Position numbers and translations under genes: made by a program | Notes under the pieces: model-generated | The model's database searches: none | Seen by the model: the letters and a program-made list of their open reading frames with translations, nothing else | What the model was told of the DNA's origin: nothing | Shown: positions 6,465-7,338 of the stretch, one piece after another | Numbering within the stretch: the stretch's first letter is position 1 | Layout: each line of letters opens with the position of its first letter | Source: Bacteroidota bacterium | GTDB taxonomy: Bacteria; Bacteroidota; Bacteroidia; Bacteroidales; VadinHA17 | DNA: 7,338 nucleotides | Assembly: GCA_030613125.1 (NCBI GenBank) | Contig: JAUWMO010000169.1 | Span: forward strand, 1-7,338 | Reading direction: 5' to 3'

Positions 6465-7338
6465 TAATTTATCACATCAGGCTTTACAACAATATTGGTG
6501 GATAATAATTTCTTTACTGGCATCAATATTAGTGTTTTTAATGTTTGTTCAGGGTGGACAAACTCTTTTAGGTCAATTATCAAAAAATGATAAAGAAAGA
6601 TCAATATTGGCCAACTCTATTGGTCGGAAATGGGACCTCACTTTCACTACTCTGGTTACATTCGGGGGGGCATTCTTTGCTTCATTCCCATTGTTTTATT
6701 CAACCAGTTTTGGCGGGGCTTACTGGGTATGGATGTTGATTATGTTTTCTTTTATCATTCAAGCAGTATCTTATGAATATCGAACAAAAGCAAATAATTT
6801 ACTTGGGCGTAAAACCTATGATGCATTTTTGTTTGTTAATGGAATATTGGCAACAATATTAATTGGTACTGTGATAGGAACATTTTTTACAGGTTCTGAA
6901 TTCTCTGTTGATAAAATTAACATTACCAATGTCAAAGACCCGGTAATTTCAAGATGGGAAACTGCAACCCATGGTTTGGAAGCAGCATTAAATATTACAA
7001 ACCTGGCTCTTGGATTGACAATTTTCTTCCTCTCACGAGTTCTTGCAATGCTCTATTTTATTAATAATATTGGTAATGAAGCCATTGTTGAAAGATCTGT
7101 AAAAACACTTAAAATGTGCAGTGCTGCTTTTCTTGTCTTTTTCCTGTTATTTGCAGGTTTGTTACTAACAAAGGAAGGCTTTGCTGTTGATCCCGACACC
7201 AAAGTTGTCTTTATGGAAAAATTCAAATACCTCCATAATTTAATAGAAATGCCGTTAGTGCTAATTATCTTTTTGACAGGTGTGGCAGGAGTTTTATACG
7301 GTATCTTTCTTGGAGCTTTTAAAACTTCGGTAAAGGGA
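6457..7338 (+). CDS. cydB: Cytochrome bd quinol oxidase subunit II (CydB), 3' partial
   Basis: CydB is the membrane subunit that pairs with CydA in the bd oxidase. The frame is open from ATG 6457 to the window edge, giving 294 residues; family members are usually around 340-380, so roughly the last quarter is missing. The N-terminus MFSNLSHQALQQYWWIIISL leads into the first span and the motif FVQGGQTLLG (30-39). RKWDLTF (57-63) carries D60, which matches the conserved WD of CydB. SRWETATHGLEAALNITNLA (around 165) and the following FLSRVLAMLYF helix are typical of the subfamily. Relative to E. coli CydB, the GFDMG aspartate of helix 1 appears replaced by glutamine (Q35), a variant I associate with Bacteroidota. 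It overlaps cydA by eight bases and has its own strong ribosome-binding site, which suits stoichiometric expression with CydA. Confidence 0.95.
   Translation, partial: MFSNLSHQALQQYWWIIISLLASILVFLMFVQGGQTLLGQLSKNDKERSILANSIGRKWDLTFTTLVTFGGAFFASFPLFYSTSFGGAYWVWMLIMFSFIIQAVSYEYRTKANNLLGRKTYDAFLFVNGILATILIGTVIGTFFTGSEFSVDKINITNVKDPVISRWETATHGLEAALNITNLALGLTIFFLSRVLAMLYFINNIGNEAIVERSVKTLKMCSAAFLVFFLLFAGLLLTKEGFAVDPDTKVVFMEKFKYLHNLIEMPLVLIIFLTGVAGVLYGIFLGAFKTSVKG

Noticed and set aside
1..7338. Mobile elements, CRISPR arrays, tRNA or rRNA genes
   Set aside because: No terminal repeats, transposase, regularly spaced repeats or RNA-gene signatures were seen; almost all bases are coding.

Overview
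The window is AT-rich and every supported gene lies on the + strand in one tightly packed run. There are ten genes. The first is cut at the 5' edge and the last at the 3' edge. The largest gap is 72 bases, and three junctions overlap (two 4-base ATGA overlaps and one 8-base overlap). The likely host is an anaerobic or micro-oxic member of the Bacteroidota. The reasons are A-rich leaders that lack Shine-Dalgarno sequences at almost every gene, a DUF4492-type small membrane gene directly before cydA, and a CydB with a QGGQT motif near its N-terminus. This assignment is an inference from gene style; no marker gene is present.

Region 1 (1-2161) holds metallocluster-handling genes: the C-terminal bulk of an IscU/NifU-type scaffold protein, then two tandem MinD/ParA-type ATPases. 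Each ATPase carries an inserted two-cluster ferredoxin domain, and their eight ferredoxin cysteines fall at the same residue numbers. Region 2 (2168-3202) is a PiT-superfamily anion permease that looks more like the CysP sulfate permease than a classical phosphate Pit protein. Region 3 (3229-3863) is a NifX/ORP-type cofactor-binding domain protein overlapping a small stand-alone DUF59/MIP18-type protein that has no cysteine.

Region 4 (3905-4926) has a DUF4405-type membrane protein with four histidines around its second membrane segment, a His-rich linker and a C-terminal helical domain, followed by a single-span DUF4492-type protein. Region 5 (4932-7338) is cydA and most of cydB, the cytochrome bd quinol oxidase.

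The most interesting reading is that regions 1-3 form a module like the orange protein (ORP) loci of Desulfovibrio, which combine two ferredoxin-MinD ATPases with a NifX-like Mo/Cu-cluster protein. Here the module is joined to an oxyanion permease and runs into an oxygen-consuming cytochrome bd oxidase. The layout would suit co-expression of an oxygen-sensitive metal-sulfur cofactor pathway with an oxidase that removes oxygen. That functional link is a hypothesis from gene order, not something the sequence proves.
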